Source: Eretmocerus hayati (Eukaryota > Arthropoda > Insecta > Hymenoptera > Aphelinidae). Taken from it: a stretch of 64,000 nucleotides of DNA. The notes below the pieces were generated by a model, which did not search any database, was not told the origin of the DNA, and was given only the letters and a program-made list of their open reading frames with translations. The stretch spans positions 55,406,954-55,470,953 of the forward strand of contig CM056742.1 in NCBI GenBank assembly GCA_029851415.1, written 5' to 3'. Position 1 is the stretch's first letter. The number at the start of each line of letters is the position of its first letter. The position numbers and the translations under genes were made by a program. Below are positions 1-12,443 of the stretch, one piece after another.

Positions 1-805
1 GGGTTCGAATCCCCGACTGGACACATATTTATTTTCCATTTTTTATTTTTAAAACTTGTATCTCCTTTTTTTCTTAAAATTATGCATCTAAAATCAATTA
101 ACGATCAGTTGAAACTCGATCCCGATTTTTTCGATACATCAGCATTGTACACGATTATCGAGGTAATCACACAAATTCGTGATGTACTTTGCTGCGTTGG
201 TGGGCAAAAACGAAGATCACATCGATTTGAAATTATTGTACAGATGTACGCTCAAAAAATAATACAACCCTATGAAACGAGAGAGTTTCATGCTTTTTCG
301 CGAGGCCGAAAATTGGAGGGATACATTAAAGTGCAGGGCTAATTATTTGGAAAGATAAAAATGTACAATTATTCAGAATAGATGAGACTGTACGGTATCA
401 TTAGATAAAGTGATTGTTAACGAAATTTAGAACAAACATGAATTTTACCTTTCCAAATAATTGGCCCTCCACTTTAATGTATCCCTCCAATTTTCGGCCT
501 CGCGAAAAAGCATGAAACTCTCTCGTTTCATAGGGTTGTATTATTTTTTGAGCGTACATCTGTACAATAATTTCAAATCGATGTGATCTTCGTTTTTGCC
601 CACCAACGCAGCAAAGTACATGACGAATTTGTGTGATTACCTCGATAATCGTGTACAATGCTGATGTATCGAAAAAATCGGGATCGAGTTTCAACTGATC
701 GTTAATTGATTTTAGATGCATAATTTTAAGAAAAAAAGGAGATACAAGTTTTAAAAATAAAAAATGGAAAATAAATATGTGTCCAGTCGGGGATTCGAAC
801 CCCGG
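1..805. repeat. Large inverted repeat: two SINE-like units tail to tail
   Basis: The first ~360 bases reappear in reverse complement at about 445-805, leaving a spacer of roughly 80 bases. Both arms carry the same sequence next to a tRNA T-arm (GGGTTCGAATCCCC at the left edge, its complement at 785-800). In both arms that T-arm faces outwards, so the units are tail to tail. The left unit is cut by the window edge. Both arms contain the same ~86-codon open stretch (82-342 on +, its counterpart on -). I recognise no protein in it and think it is the body of the repeat rather than a gene. Arms are well over 95% alike by eye. Confidence 0.85.
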
Positions 806-851
806 GCAACAAAATATCAAGCGGCCGCGCTAACCACTAGACCACCGAAGC
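781..851 (-). tRNA. tRNA-derived SINE head / tRNA pseudogene
   Basis: Read on the minus strand, this has a Glu/Asp-like D arm (TGGTCTAGTGGTTAGC, A-box) and a perfect B-box/T arm (GGTTCGAATCC). The two acceptor halves (GCTTCGG and GACTGGA) do not pair, and the anticodon stem is poor. It is therefore not a working tRNA gene. The intact Pol III boxes followed by a ~330 base body repeated in inverted orientation fit a tRNA-derived SINE. Confidence 0.6.
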
Positions 852-860
852 TACACATTC

Positions 861-3064
861 ACAAGATATAAAAGCCATATATAAAGTGTAGGCCCCGAGA
901 GGGGGCTTGGGATTTGGGAATTCGGGATATAGAACTGAGTGTTTTGTGAACAAACTATGAGAGCACAAGAGATGTAATTATTAATCCACGCAAATTCGGA
1001 TTCTGCTCAGCACGGTCGTATACAATATGTATGTTTACGTTCAAGCTGCTGCAGTAGCGGCTATACCTATAGCGGCACGGGCGACCGGCCAATCAGCGTG
1101 CGACGCCCGGCCCGGCCATATTGGATTTCGGGAGGCAGAGTAGGGGAATTTACTCGCCATCCGTGAGTCAAGTCCGAGCACCAGAGAGAGCAGACCTTTC
1201 TTTTATGATCGTGGTGGAAGCAGTTCAACTGCAGAGCGCTAGGGAGGGTAGAGAGAGCAGAGCGCTTACAGCCTACATCGAGCGAACGACATGCCGTTTC
1301 ACCAATTCAGTCAAGAAACTCGTCAGCTTTCGGATGGGAAACATCTGTATCCTTTGTATCCAATCGTGAGTTTTATCGTCAAATTTCTTCGATCAATGGA
1401 CCAGTTTGTGTTCAATTACTGACAATACCACAATTTCGATCGAGTTGATCTGTCCACTACTAGTGAGGGAATAGAGATTACGCAATACATCGTTGGCACA
1501 TACAATAACCAGCCTTTTCTGGTATGGGTGATTGGACAGACACGAGTATTCTAGATGTTTTGAGCTTGTTAATCGCTCGCGGGAATTCTGAATTTTGATT
1601 TGGAACTCCAAACTCTACAACTCATCTTGGTGGGTAGCCTATTTGAAACCAGTTCAGAAATGCGCACTGATAATCCAGTGTCTATGCTGTTCTAGAGTAG
1701 AATAGAATAAATAATGTGATGTGTCATGGATTGAGATGAATGCCTTCATTCCAATCTGTGCACTCTTGAGCTACATTTAAATACTAAGATGCATTATGCT
1801 GGATTACCAGTATACTTGTGTGTAGTGGCGATGAAAAGAATGCTCGCCAGGACAAGTAGTAGATTTTGTAGTTTCAAACAAATTTTTCAGATAGTCTGGG
1901 TATCACCTGTCCCATAGTAGTAGTTTAAGCCAGGAGCTGAAACCTCACCTTATATTATAAATCACATGTAAGCCTGGATATAGAGACAAGTTCTTCTGTC
2001 CTCTGGTCTTTTTGCTCCTCAGTAAGTTTGAGATTCGACTTTCAGGTGTTCAAACCATGAGAAGTTTTTTCTCAACTTTTGGTCCCCTTTCGAAACCAAA
2101 AATCATATAGTAACTGTGAAAAATTACAGGCAACAACCTGGGGCTTCACACAAAAGTCTCAGCTTAATACACAGGTTGAGCGGCTATGTAATGGCAACAT
2201 TCCGTATTCAATGAGAAAGCGAAACAACATGCCTTGCTAATAGTTTAAACCAACCCGGAAATAGTTTTTATTACTCTGGAACCAAAAAATATGCACTCCT
2301 TGATCACATAAGACTATATTTAGGCTCATTTTGAAAGTCTAATTACTCTCCTCGAGATGGAGCCTCTTGTTTCCACCTGTAATGTCCCGATATACGGTGC
2401 GGACTGTATGGGTTGATTAGCTGGCATTGTGGAACAGCAGGATGCCTGATGAATCTAACACAGAACTTCACTCGATCCTGGTTCATTCAATGTGTTCAAT
2501 ACGGGTGGCAATATAACATTTGACAGATTGAGAAGACTAAGAAAGAATAAACTTAATGATGATGTCATGTGCTCATTATATACGTTTTGCTATGTACAGT
2601 CCCATACAAGTGATTTGAATTAGAAGCGCTCTCTGTATGGGCAACTCCTAATGGATAGAGACTACTCCAAATACAGAAGACTCCAAATATGTAAAGTATG
2701 GCACGATCACACATGTGGGTGTCTTCCAAATTGAGTATATTTATGAGACATACTATTCTGCGCTTAGTATGATGATTCTCCATGAGAGATCATTCTAAAT
2801 GACAGCTTTAAGCACGAGTTTGGGCCTTTACACACCAATACAAATCCAAATGTTTCTATCGCTTGCTTGAAAAGTGTTAATTTTAATGGTTTTTGAGAGA
2901 ACTTTCTGGTACCTGCAACTCTGAGATACAGTCATAGACATAGAAAGGTATAGACTGCGAGTCACGGGCTATCGCCATAGGACTGCGGCTGGAATTCATA
3001 GTCGTTAATCCGAGATTAGAGTCAGCGGATTTAGGGCACTGCGATCGCAATGGCGAGGTATGTT
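861..3064. other. Gene-free stretch
   Basis: I see no convincing coding exon, RNA gene or repeat boundary here. About 1030-1380 is GC-richer with a CpG-containing segment that could be promoter-like, but no gene can be attached to it. Confidence 0.4.
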
Positions 3065-4300
3065 AAATCAGTCAATAGTTCTTCTCTCTAAGTGGTAAAT
3101 TCAGAAAAATGAAAGAATACGAATTCTGAGTTTTCTCTTTCATTCATTCTTGTTCAAATCTCATGCCTTAGAAATACACCTCAAAGAGGTAAAGCTTTTG
3201 AAAGTATGATGAGACACCCTCTCACAAACTCTAGTTAGTGTTCTGGATCTCTGGATCTCAGATATGGTTAAAATGATCTGCATACTATAGCAAATCAATA
3301 GCAAAGAAAGAATTGATATCCAGAAAAGTTTTCAAGCATGGGATGGATCCACATGGTCTCTCAACGTGATTGGATGCAACCAAAATTATCAAATTTCGAG
3401 CAACGAACGCGGTGAAATCCAAAATATGTCTCATGTATGGAACTGAATCTGCACAGAATTTTCTCGTCTTGAACTGGTGCGAGTGATTGAAATATATTTG
3501 TCTCAAGAAGAGGATCGGAAATGTTGGGAAAGAAGATGGCTTCACCGCGATGGGCCGCTGATGGGTGGGGGAATAATAATCGAAAATAATTTCGTCAAGA
3601 AAAATTATCACGCCATGCACCAGCCTTGATCTTATCTGCAAAGCTTAAATTCTAGAGTAATGCCGAAATATGGTCAGATTGATGAACTGGATATGGATTT
3701 CATCTATTCACGTGTTTGCCTATGTTGTGAGTTGTGAGCAAAGTTAGCGAGGCAACAATTTTTCTTGGCGAAATTATTTTCGATTATTATCCCCCCCCCC
3801 TCCCGTCAGCGGCCCATCGCGGTGAAGCCATCTTCTTTCCCAATATTTCCGATCCTCTTCTTGAGACAAATGTATTTCAATCACTCGCACCAGTTCAAGA
3901 CGAGAAAATTCTGTGCAGATTCAGTTCCATTCTTGATACACATTTTGGATTTCACCGCGTCCGTTGCTCGAAATTTGATAATTTTCGTTGCATCCAATCA
4001 CGATGAGTGACCGTGTGGATCCATCCCATGCTTGAAAACTTTTCTGGATATCAATTCTTTCTCTGCTATTGATTTGCTATAGTATGCAGATCATTTTAAC
4101 CACATCTGGGATCCAGAGATCCAGAACATTAACTAGATTTCGTGAGAGGGTATCTCATCATACTTTCAAAAGCTTTACCTCTTTGGGGTGTATTTCTAAG
4201 GCATAAGATTTGAACAAGAATGAATGAAAGAGAAAACTCGGAATTCGTATTCTTTCATTTTTCTGAATTTACCACTTAGAGAGAAGAACCATTGACTGAA
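3065..4300. repeat. Large inverted repeat, ~545 bp arms
   Basis: About 3065-3610 and about 3755-4300 are reverse complements with only scattered differences, separated by ~145 bases. The two arms give near-identical conceptual peptides on opposite strands (3285-3641 minus, 3765-4010 plus), which merely reflects the symmetry. A C-run at 3791-3800 lies at the inner edge of the right arm. No transposase is visible, so a foldback-type element or a palindromic duplication are both possible. Confidence 0.85.
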
Positions 4301-4899
4301 TGAATTCAGAATCAGCAAGATGATGATACAAATGAAGAGTTCATGATTCTCCTTTTTACTACTGAATGGTTGTACTCAGAAATAACAGATACATCTAAAT
4401 CCATAGTCTAGTTCTTAACTTTTCATTTCTGGGAACAATTTTTCAACGTCAAGAATACCATTTCCTTGAATCTATCTCTTATCTGGAAAAACAACCTCAA
4501 TGATAATAATTTTTTACGATTGAACATATCTTGGTGTCTTGATCATTCACATTCTGCTTAGTTCTATATTTCATCATCCAAGAGCATTATTGACGCTTGT
4601 CCAACATGACGAGGGAGTACCAAAATCTACCCATGCTTGAACCCACCATAAGATCTCACTTCTTTCGTTACTGTTATCTCCATGAACTGATTTAAATACC
4701 TTGAAAATTCGGCTCATCTAAAAGCGAATTCCCGATTTGGATTTGATATACCAAAAACTCTGCTGAGTGGACTTAGCGATTCATTGACTCCCCGATCCGT
4801 ATTCACTGATCAAACACGGAATGTCATTTCCGTACCTGTCATTTCCGTAGCGGAAAAGCGATATCGAGCTGAGCTCTTATAGGATTTAACACGTAAGGA

Positions 4900-5018
4900 C
4901 ATTATTGCCCTGGGCGCGTACGCTCAGTTCGGGCGCTAGGACAGTTTATTTCCCGAGCGAAGCGAAGGACACAAGACCTCCGCGCTCGAAATGGGCCTGC
5001 GAGCACAGGGCAATAATG
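4900..5018. mobile_element. Short hairpin MITE-like element
   Basis: CATTATTGCCCTGGGC at 4900 is matched by its inverted, slightly diverged partner (GCACAGGGCAATAATG) ending at 5018. The ~120 base interior is GC-rich (cgagcgaagcgaagg). It lies just before the satellite array and codes for nothing. Confidence 0.6.
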
Positions 5019-5189
5019 AGTTTTCATCATGAGAACCCTAAAACCGCATTTGAATGTGACATTTTTAGGTTAGAATGATGAACAATTTTTATTCTACTTT
5101 CTATATGTTTGAGCTATGATTCTCAATGTAGATGAGATTATTAGTGAAAAACTCACCTTCCGGGCTTAGAAGTTTACTTTCGACCTTCG

Positions 5190-8100
5190 TTCATTTTTGC
5201 AAAAACCTATCTTTTTCACTATCAAAAAATACCAAAATTCACTGACACCGTGGTACCAGATATTTTTCGACGCGAACCGAAATAAACAACGCGGCCAGAT
5301 ACACTGCATGCCCAGAAAACTCGTCTATCTCCAATACCATCACTCTGAGCGTTTTGAACATCGAGATTTGGCATCATCCGTATCCCCAGAACCAATTCTT
5401 CTCACTATAAAAGAATACCAAAATTCACTGACACCGTAGTATCAGAAAATTCTGATGTGAACCGAAAATTTCGACGCGACCAGATACATTGTATGCCCAG
5501 AAAACTCGTCTATCTCCAATACCATCACTCTGATCCTTTTGTACATCGAGATTTAGCATCATCAGTATCCCCAGAACCAATTCATTTCACTATAAAAAAA
5601 ATTACAAAATTCACTGACACCGTGGTACCAGAAAATTCTGACGCGAACCGAAATTTAGGACGCGACCAGATACAGTTTATGCCCAGAAAACTCGTCTACC
5701 TCCAATACCATCACTCCTATCGTCCTGTACATCGAGATTGGGCATCATCAGTATCCACAGAACCTATTTATTTCACTATAAAAAAATTACAAAATTCACT
5801 GACAAGGTGGTACCAGAAAATTCTGACGCAGACCGAAATTTTCGACGCGACCAGATACAGTGTATGCCCAGAAAACTCGTCTACCTCCAATACCATCACT
5901 CCTATCGTCCTGTACATCAAGATTGGGCATGATCAGTATCCCCAGAACCTATTCTCGTCACTATAAAAAAATAAAAAAATTCACTGACACCGTGGTACCA
6001 GATATTGCTGACGCGAACCGAAATATACAACGCGGCCAGATACACTGTATGCCCAGAAAACTCGTCTATCTCCAATACCGTCACTCTGAGCGTTTTGTAC
6101 ATCGATATTTGGCATGATCAGTATCCCCAGAACCAATTTATTTCACTATAAGAAAATTACAATATTCACTGACACCGTGGTACCAGAAAATTCTGACGCG
6201 AACCGAAATTTTCGACGCGACCAGATACAGTGTATGCTCAAAAAACTTGTCTACGTCCAATACCATCACTCTGATCCTTTTGTACATCGCGATTTCGCAT
6301 CATCATATCTCCAGAACCAATTTTACTCTTTATAAAAAAATACCGAAATTCACTGACACCGTGGTACGAAAAAATTCTGAAGTGACGGCAAAATTTCGCC
6401 GCAACTAGATACAGTGTATGCCCAGAAAACTCGTCTATCTCCAATACCATCGCTCCTATCGTTCTGTACATCGAGATTTGGCATTATCAGTATTCCCAGA
6501 ACCTATCTTCTTCACGATAAAAAAATACCAAAATTCACTGACACCGTAGTACCAAAAAACTCTGACGTGAACCGAAATTTTCGGCATGACCTGATACACT
6601 GTATGCCCAGAAAACTCGTCTATCTCCAATACCATCACTCTGATCGCTCCGTTCATCGAGATTCGGCATCATCAGTATCCCCAGAACCAATGTTTTTCAC
6701 TATAAAAAAATACCAAAATTCACTGACACCGTGGTACCAGAAAATTCAGACGCGAACCGAAATTTTCGACGCGACCAGATACAGTGTATACTCAAAAAAC
6801 TTGTCTACGTCCAATACCATCACTCTGATCGTTTCGTACATCGAGATTCAGCATCATCAGTATTGCAAAAACCTATCTTTTTCACTATAAAAAAAACCCA
6901 AATTCACTGACACCGTGGTACAAGAAAATTCTGATGTGAACCGAAATTTTCGACGCGACCGGATACATTGTATGCCCAGAAAACTCGTCTATCTCCAATA
7001 CCATCACTGTGATCGTTTTGTACATCGAGATTTAGCATCATCAGTATCCCCAGAACCAATTCATTTCACTATAAAAGAATACCAAAATTCACTGACACCG
7101 TAGTATCAGAAAATTCTGATGTGAACCGAAAATTTCGACGCGACCAGATACATTGTATGCCCAGAAAACTCGTCTATCTCCAATACCATCACTCTGAGCG
7201 TTTTGAACATCGAGATTTGGCATCATCCGTATCCCCAGAACCAATTCTTCTCACTATAAAAGAATACCAAAATTCACTGACACCGTAGTATCAGAAAATT
7301 CTGATGTGAACCGAAAATTTCGACGCGACCAGATACAGTGTATGCCCAGAAAACTCGTCTATCTCCAATACCGTCACTCTGAGCGTTTTGTACATCGATA
7401 TTTGGCATGATCAGTATCCCCAGAACCAATTCTTCTCACTATAAAAGAATACCAAAATTCACTGACACTGTGGTACCAGAAAACTCTGACGCGAACCGAA
7501 ATTTTCGACGCGACCAGATACAGTGTATGCTCAAAAAACTTGTCTACGTCCAATACCATCACTCTGATCCTATTGTACATCGCGATTTCGCATCATCATA
7601 TCTCCAGAACCAATTTTACTCTTTATAAAAAAATACCAAAATTCACTGACACCGTGGTACCAAAAAATTCTGAAGTGACGGCAAAATTTCGCCGCGACTA
7701 GATACAGTGTATGCCCAGAAAACTCGTCTATCTCCAATACCATCGCTCCTATCGTTCTGTACATCGAGATTTGGCATTATCAGTATTCCCAGAACCTATC
7801 TTCTTCACTATAAGAAAGTACCAAAATTCACTGACACCGTAGTACCAAAAAATTCTGACGTGAACCGAAATTTTCGGCATGACCTGATACACTTTATGCC
7901 CAGAAAACTCGTCTATCTCCAATACCATCACTCTGATCGTTTAGTACATCGATATTTGGTATCATCAGTATCCCCAGAATCTATTTTTTCCAGTATAAGA
8001 AAATACCAAAATTCACTGACACCGTGGTACCAAAAAATTCTGAAGTGACGCGAAATTTTCAACGCGACTAGATACAGTGTATGCCCAGTATCTCGTCTAT

Positions 8101-8220
8101 CTCCAATACCATCACTCTGATCGTTTTGTACATCGAGATTTGGCATCATCAGTATCCCCAGAACCTATCTCTCTCACTATGAAAAAATAAAAAGATTCAC
8201 TCACACCGTTGTACCGCAAA
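5190..8220. repeat. ~185 bp tandem satellite array, 16-17 monomers
   Basis: The phrase ATTCACTGACACCGT recurs at about 5237, 5423, 5609, 5794 and so on every 184-186 bases to about 8200, where monomers degrade. Each unit holds a KpnI-type GGTACC, an AGAAAATTCT dyad, GACGCGAACCG, a TGCCCAGAAAACTCGTCT block, and CACTATAAAAAAATACC. Sequences near 6114-6900 are closest to those near 7407-8050, a shift of 1293 bases (7 monomers), so there is higher-order periodicity. The many open frames on both strands only reflect the repeat, whose length is not a multiple of three. Confidence 0.95.
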
Positions 8221-8449
8221 AGTCTCATATCGCACGGGATTAATCACATGACCTCATACACTAGTTGTCGAGAAAAGTCGTGTCTCTCCAATACAATCAC
8301 ATGAAAAAAAATTTTCCCCATCTCAGAAACTTGATAGTCAAACATTTCGCGGAAATCCTGTCATATTCAAAAATTCACCTTTCCCGAGATATCAGTCATC
8401 CATCATCCACAAAGTATGCTTGATACAGAGATATCTTATCTCCTTATCA

Positions 8450-8965
8450 CTTACCTGACCTTTTTTCTCTTCCTCCTCGATAGCCTCCGCCCGCAGGGGG
8501 TATACACTCTCCTCTCCCCATCGATAAAAATCCCTCGGCGACAATTGTGATTGGCTCTCACTATTGTTCCACCCGTCGTAATCACAACCACGCCGGAGTT
8601 AGGGCTGCGATTGGGTAACAGATCCCGTTCCCGACGCGCGAATTTCGAAAACATCGCATATCACAGGAGCACTCGAGTACGCAGTAGTGGGTCGTTTGAA
8701 AATTGTCGATGTGCACTCGTCAAAATTTCCCAAGGTAATGAGCCATTTTGTTCCCGATTAGCGTAAACCGCGATCGAGTCAAGGGTAAAATGGTAGGAGG
8801 TTAGTCTAGACGCTGTATAAAGGCATATCGTCCATTCGGTTGTCGATCTCCAGAAAAGTAATAATCCGCAAAAATTTCACCCGGGGCCAGACAATAATAA
8901 ACCGATTTGCGCTGGTAACAGGCGCCGAACCGGGCTTGCATTCAAAATTTCCATGCCCCGTAATA
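8450..8965 (+). mobile_element. Possible LTR end with PBS-like site (remnant)
   Basis: GTATAAAGG near 8815 looks like a TATA box with a start-site-like sequence ~30 bases on. AATAAA follows near 8900. Right after comes TGGTAACAGGCGCCGAACC (8912 onward), which has the shape of a retroelement primer-binding site. No gag or pol follows and I found no partner LTR, so this would be a solo or truncated 5' end. It could also be an ordinary promoter. Confidence 0.3.
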
Positions 8966-9719
8966 AAGTCGAGACGAGTGTCTTGGCGCGCGACAGTAGG
9001 TCAATAATTTTGAGCAAGATATCGCTACGTACAATACTCGATCGTCAGGCCGTGGACTATTTACTTGGGGTTCGGATGCCAAGGGAAGATTAAAGTATTG
9101 ATTTTGGTTGGCAATTTGGTTAATAACCACCAATATGGAAAAAACTTCAGTCCGCTACATGTTTACCAAATGAAAACTTGATCAAAATTCTTGCCTCGCT
9201 ATTATTGCCCGCTGATGAAGAGGAAAATCTACGCATGTCGCGATTGGCAATACTTCGGCAATATATTGCGAGTATATCGCCAATTTACATTGCCAATATA
9301 TTGCGAATATACTGCCAATTGTTCAGATTTTTACGCGGGAAAGTTGTGGACAAGATAGTTCCAAAACTGAGAAGTTCTAAAAGGTAACTTCTTCGTTTTC
9401 ATACTGAAATGATTTGATGATGACCAAAAGAAAGTACCGTGAAATTCGGTAATTTTAGTACGATTTCGTACTTTCCATTCTGTTTGGCTCGACATTTCAA
9501 CATACATTGACGAGACCCACTTCTAATAGTGGTCAATCGGAAGCTCACAGTCTCAGCTTTCGATTGACGGGTTACGAAGTTCAATTCGATGGATCTAAGC
9601 AGGAGCTGTTGGAAATATTGATATACGTTGAACACTCTTTGTCCATAAGATTTGTTATAACCTGCTCTAAACAGTCCATTATGATCCAAGGATGTAAGAA
9701 TTTTTTTTGATACACTGTC
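8966..9719. other. Gene-free stretch with small palindromic repeat
   Basis: No gene seen. At 9245-9320 a short unit (GCCAATATATTGCGAATATA) occurs in two diverged copies, each partly self-complementary. Confidence 0.4.
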
Positions 9720-10560
9720 CGTGAAAGCGGAATCTGCGTACAGTTTTCTGATTTTTATTAACAGTTTATCAAATGAGTATAGCTTGATACACGGAAGTAA
9801 AACCTGTTATTCGTTGATTACGACTCCCGGCAGAACGTCTCGAGCCAGGAAATCCATCATTCGGACGCGAAAAAAGTTACTACACACTTGTATCGAAACG
9901 TAATATTCTACACCCTTGGATTGAATTTCATTATTTGATGAGCTGTGGGTAAACGTGGATAAATTGTGCGCAAAGTATATTGCTATGCACATTGTATCAA
10001 AATAGTACATTATGCATCGAGTTTATGAGGTTGTGGCTCGCTTCTGAGCGATTGGTTCTCAGCCTGAGCTGCAGGCGAAGGTCGAAATAGTCGCTCGGAA
10101 GTGAGGAGACGAGGTGCAAATACTATTTTTTGCAATTTTTTGATCACTGAAGCATCGGACAATTGCAAAAGACGGATTATATGGAATTTTTCAATGATAA
10201 GGTGCTTACAAATTTACATAGTAGTACATTTCGATACAAGGGCGTAAAACGTTTTATTCGCGTCCGAGTGATGGGTTTCCGGTCCGAGCCGCAGGCGAGG
10301 GTCGGAATCATCACGAGGATGCGAATAATAGGTTTTACGCCCGTGTATCTAACTATACTTTTCGATAAACTGTGAGTAAAAGTCGACAAACTGTACGCAA
10401 AGTGCACTTTTACGCACAGTGTATCGAAAAATAATATTCGCGCCTCATTCACGAGGTGTCCCGCTTCCGAGCGATAATTTCGACCCTTGCCTGCGGCTCG
10501 GACTGAAAACCAATTGTTGTTCAGAAGCGAGCTACAACCCCATAGACTCTGTGCAAAATT
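9720..10560. repeat. Cluster of related hairpin elements
   Basis: The segment at 9780-10010 and the segment at 10200-10450 are diverged direct copies (shared ACTGTGAGTAAAAGTCGACA-type stretch, offset ~430). Within them sit GC-rich cores built on CGAGCCGCAGGCGAGGGTCG at about 10060-10090, 10290-10315 and, inverted, 10480-10505. One unit is a clear hairpin: GATACAAGGGCGTAAAAC at 10233-10250 pairs with its inverted partner at 10332-10349. Related cores recur at 12.3 and 12.7 kb. Confidence 0.7.
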
Positions 10561-11830
10561 TACTAATTGAGATAGGCTTCACCGCGGATTTCATCTAATT
10601 TTTCATCAAAATTTGGTCCCCGGAATGCAATCCTACATGCTGATCTTGGAGCACAAAACGCAAATTAAAGTTACAATGTACCCATGTCAATCAAATTCCT
10701 ACTGAATTGACTAAAATGTACAATCATTACAACTCGTAATCGATAGTTTTTCCTGCTCCTACCCAAAACAGCAAACTATAGTAGAGAAGCTGATGAATCA
10801 GTCCTATCTTTTTCTGAGAGATATGTCACTCCCAGAATAATTGATTGATGATTGAAATCATGAATCGATTTGGGAGTTTTTGAGTTATCTCTTGAATTTA
10901 TATATTATAATAGATGAATGATCCTCCACTGAACACCATCCCGATTAGAGGAAGAGCTCCTCCAAAGACCAAATGAGAAAATTGAGTGAAACATGAGTTT
11001 GCTACAATTCTCCAGAAAGTTACGAAATTTGATGGCATGAATAACAATGAGAACCAACTAAATCCATCTGTTGAATCGAAAAATGAATACCTGACATAGC
11101 AGTATGGATTCTTTATCCTTGTAGTTGTCTAAATGAGCATGCCATGACATCTAGAAGTATCTATCGTGCTAAATTTTCATCAAGGCAATGACAATGTGAG
11201 TGCAGAATATTGGGGGAAAAAAAAAAAACGTAGAAAGAAGTAATTAACAAATATGTATGATAATCTTGGCAGCGCGTCGAGAATCCTTTTTGACGCGGGC
11301 ATGATATATTGTAATACCGCTCGACGCACTGTGGGGCCTGTCGATGGCAGACTTTTACGACTGGTATGGTGAGCGGCGCGGGCGGTCGAGCAACAGAGCT
11401 TGACAATGAAATCGACGAGGGTACTTATTGGTGCAATTGTCGCCCGCCGCGCCGGGCCACCGAGTTTCTGCGGCTAATCGGTTTATGATGAATGTTGGGC
11501 GACTGTCTTTGGGGTTTTCCTCGCGATATGGAATGGCGGATCCCATTGTAAGCCTCATAAACACGATCAGTCCAATATAGAGCGCAGAAATGGAACTCTC
11601 GTCAATTCTCACTGCCCGTCTTGGTAATCTGTATTTATATAGACTTTAGAAAAGAAACACGGTGAGCCAATCTATTGAATGCACTACTAGATTTAATGAA
11701 TATTCATTCAATTTGGGAATATGCATTCATTAATTTGAGTAGATGTTAAGATAGCCGAGATAGCAGTATCGTGTTAAATATTCATTTTAATCGAATAATT
11801 TTTTATCGGAATCGCTCAATTTTTCGCTCA
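10561..11830. other. Gene-free stretch
   Basis: No exon, RNA gene or clear repeat boundary. 11240-11460 has higher GC and could be regulatory, but nothing specific supports this. Confidence 0.35.
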
Positions 11831-12295
11831 TATGCGGAGTATTGCAGGAATAGTTGAAGTTTAAATTCTCGGAGAGTTGCACTGAAAATCTTCGAGGGAG
11901 CTCTCAGAAGCCTCTCAAAGATCTCTTGGAGATCTGAAAAATCATTATGCAGTATTGCAGGAATATTTCGAAGCCATGATTTCGGAATTTTGTCCCAAAA
12001 TATTTCAGAAACAGTTCAGAAACATTTCAGTAACATTTCAGAGATTTTCCACAAATGTTGTAGGAACGTCTCAGAAACGTTCGAGAAACCTTGCAAGAGT
12101 CTTTTAGAAACTTCTCAAGAAGCTTTTAGGAACCTTTCAAATAGCCTTCAAGGAACCTCCAAAACTTTTCAAAGTGGGTTTGCTGAAAATTGTATATGTG
12201 GAGTACTGCAGGAGTATTTTTGGCATTTTTTCAGGGTCCCCCAGAAACCCTTGAAGATTTTTTCGATCATCTGTGCGCAAATAAGTCATTAGCTC
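11830..12295. repeat. Degenerate TTTCAGAAAC-type simple repeat
   Basis: Short variants of 'atttcagaaacatttcag' and 'ctctcaaa' repeat imperfectly throughout. The 100-codon open stretch at 11990-12292 (+) has a biased, repetitive composition and matches no family I know. A related block lies at 12770-13210 with GGAATATT variants. Confidence 0.5.
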
Positions 12296-12313
12296 ACAGG
12301 AGATCAAAAAACA

Positions 12314-12443
12314 TAGTATGATACTCGGGCGCAACGGTTTCCGCTTTCTCGTGACTATATAGACCCTTGCCTACGGCTCGGGCCTAAAAAAGTCACTTGA
12401 AGTGCGAAAACCATCCTTTGCGCCCTTGTATCATAATATACTA
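12314..12443. mobile_element. Hairpin element, AGTATGATAC termini
   Basis: AGTATGATACTCGGGCGCAA at 12315 is inverted at the right end (TTGCGCCCTTGTATCATAAT, to ~12442). The interior holds the core GACCCTTGCCTACGGCTCGG, the same core as the cluster at 9.7-10.5 kb in reverse orientation. It is non-coding, about 130 bases. A further core copy is at 12676-12700. Confidence 0.65.

Noticed and set aside
82..342. 86-codon frame repeated at 463-720 as a gene pair
   Set aside because: Explained by the inverted repeat; sits in a SINE-like body next to a tRNA-derived head.
5197..8048. Many 60-170 codon frames in the 5-8 kb region
   Set aside because: All derive from the 185 bp satellite in shifting frames and on both strands.
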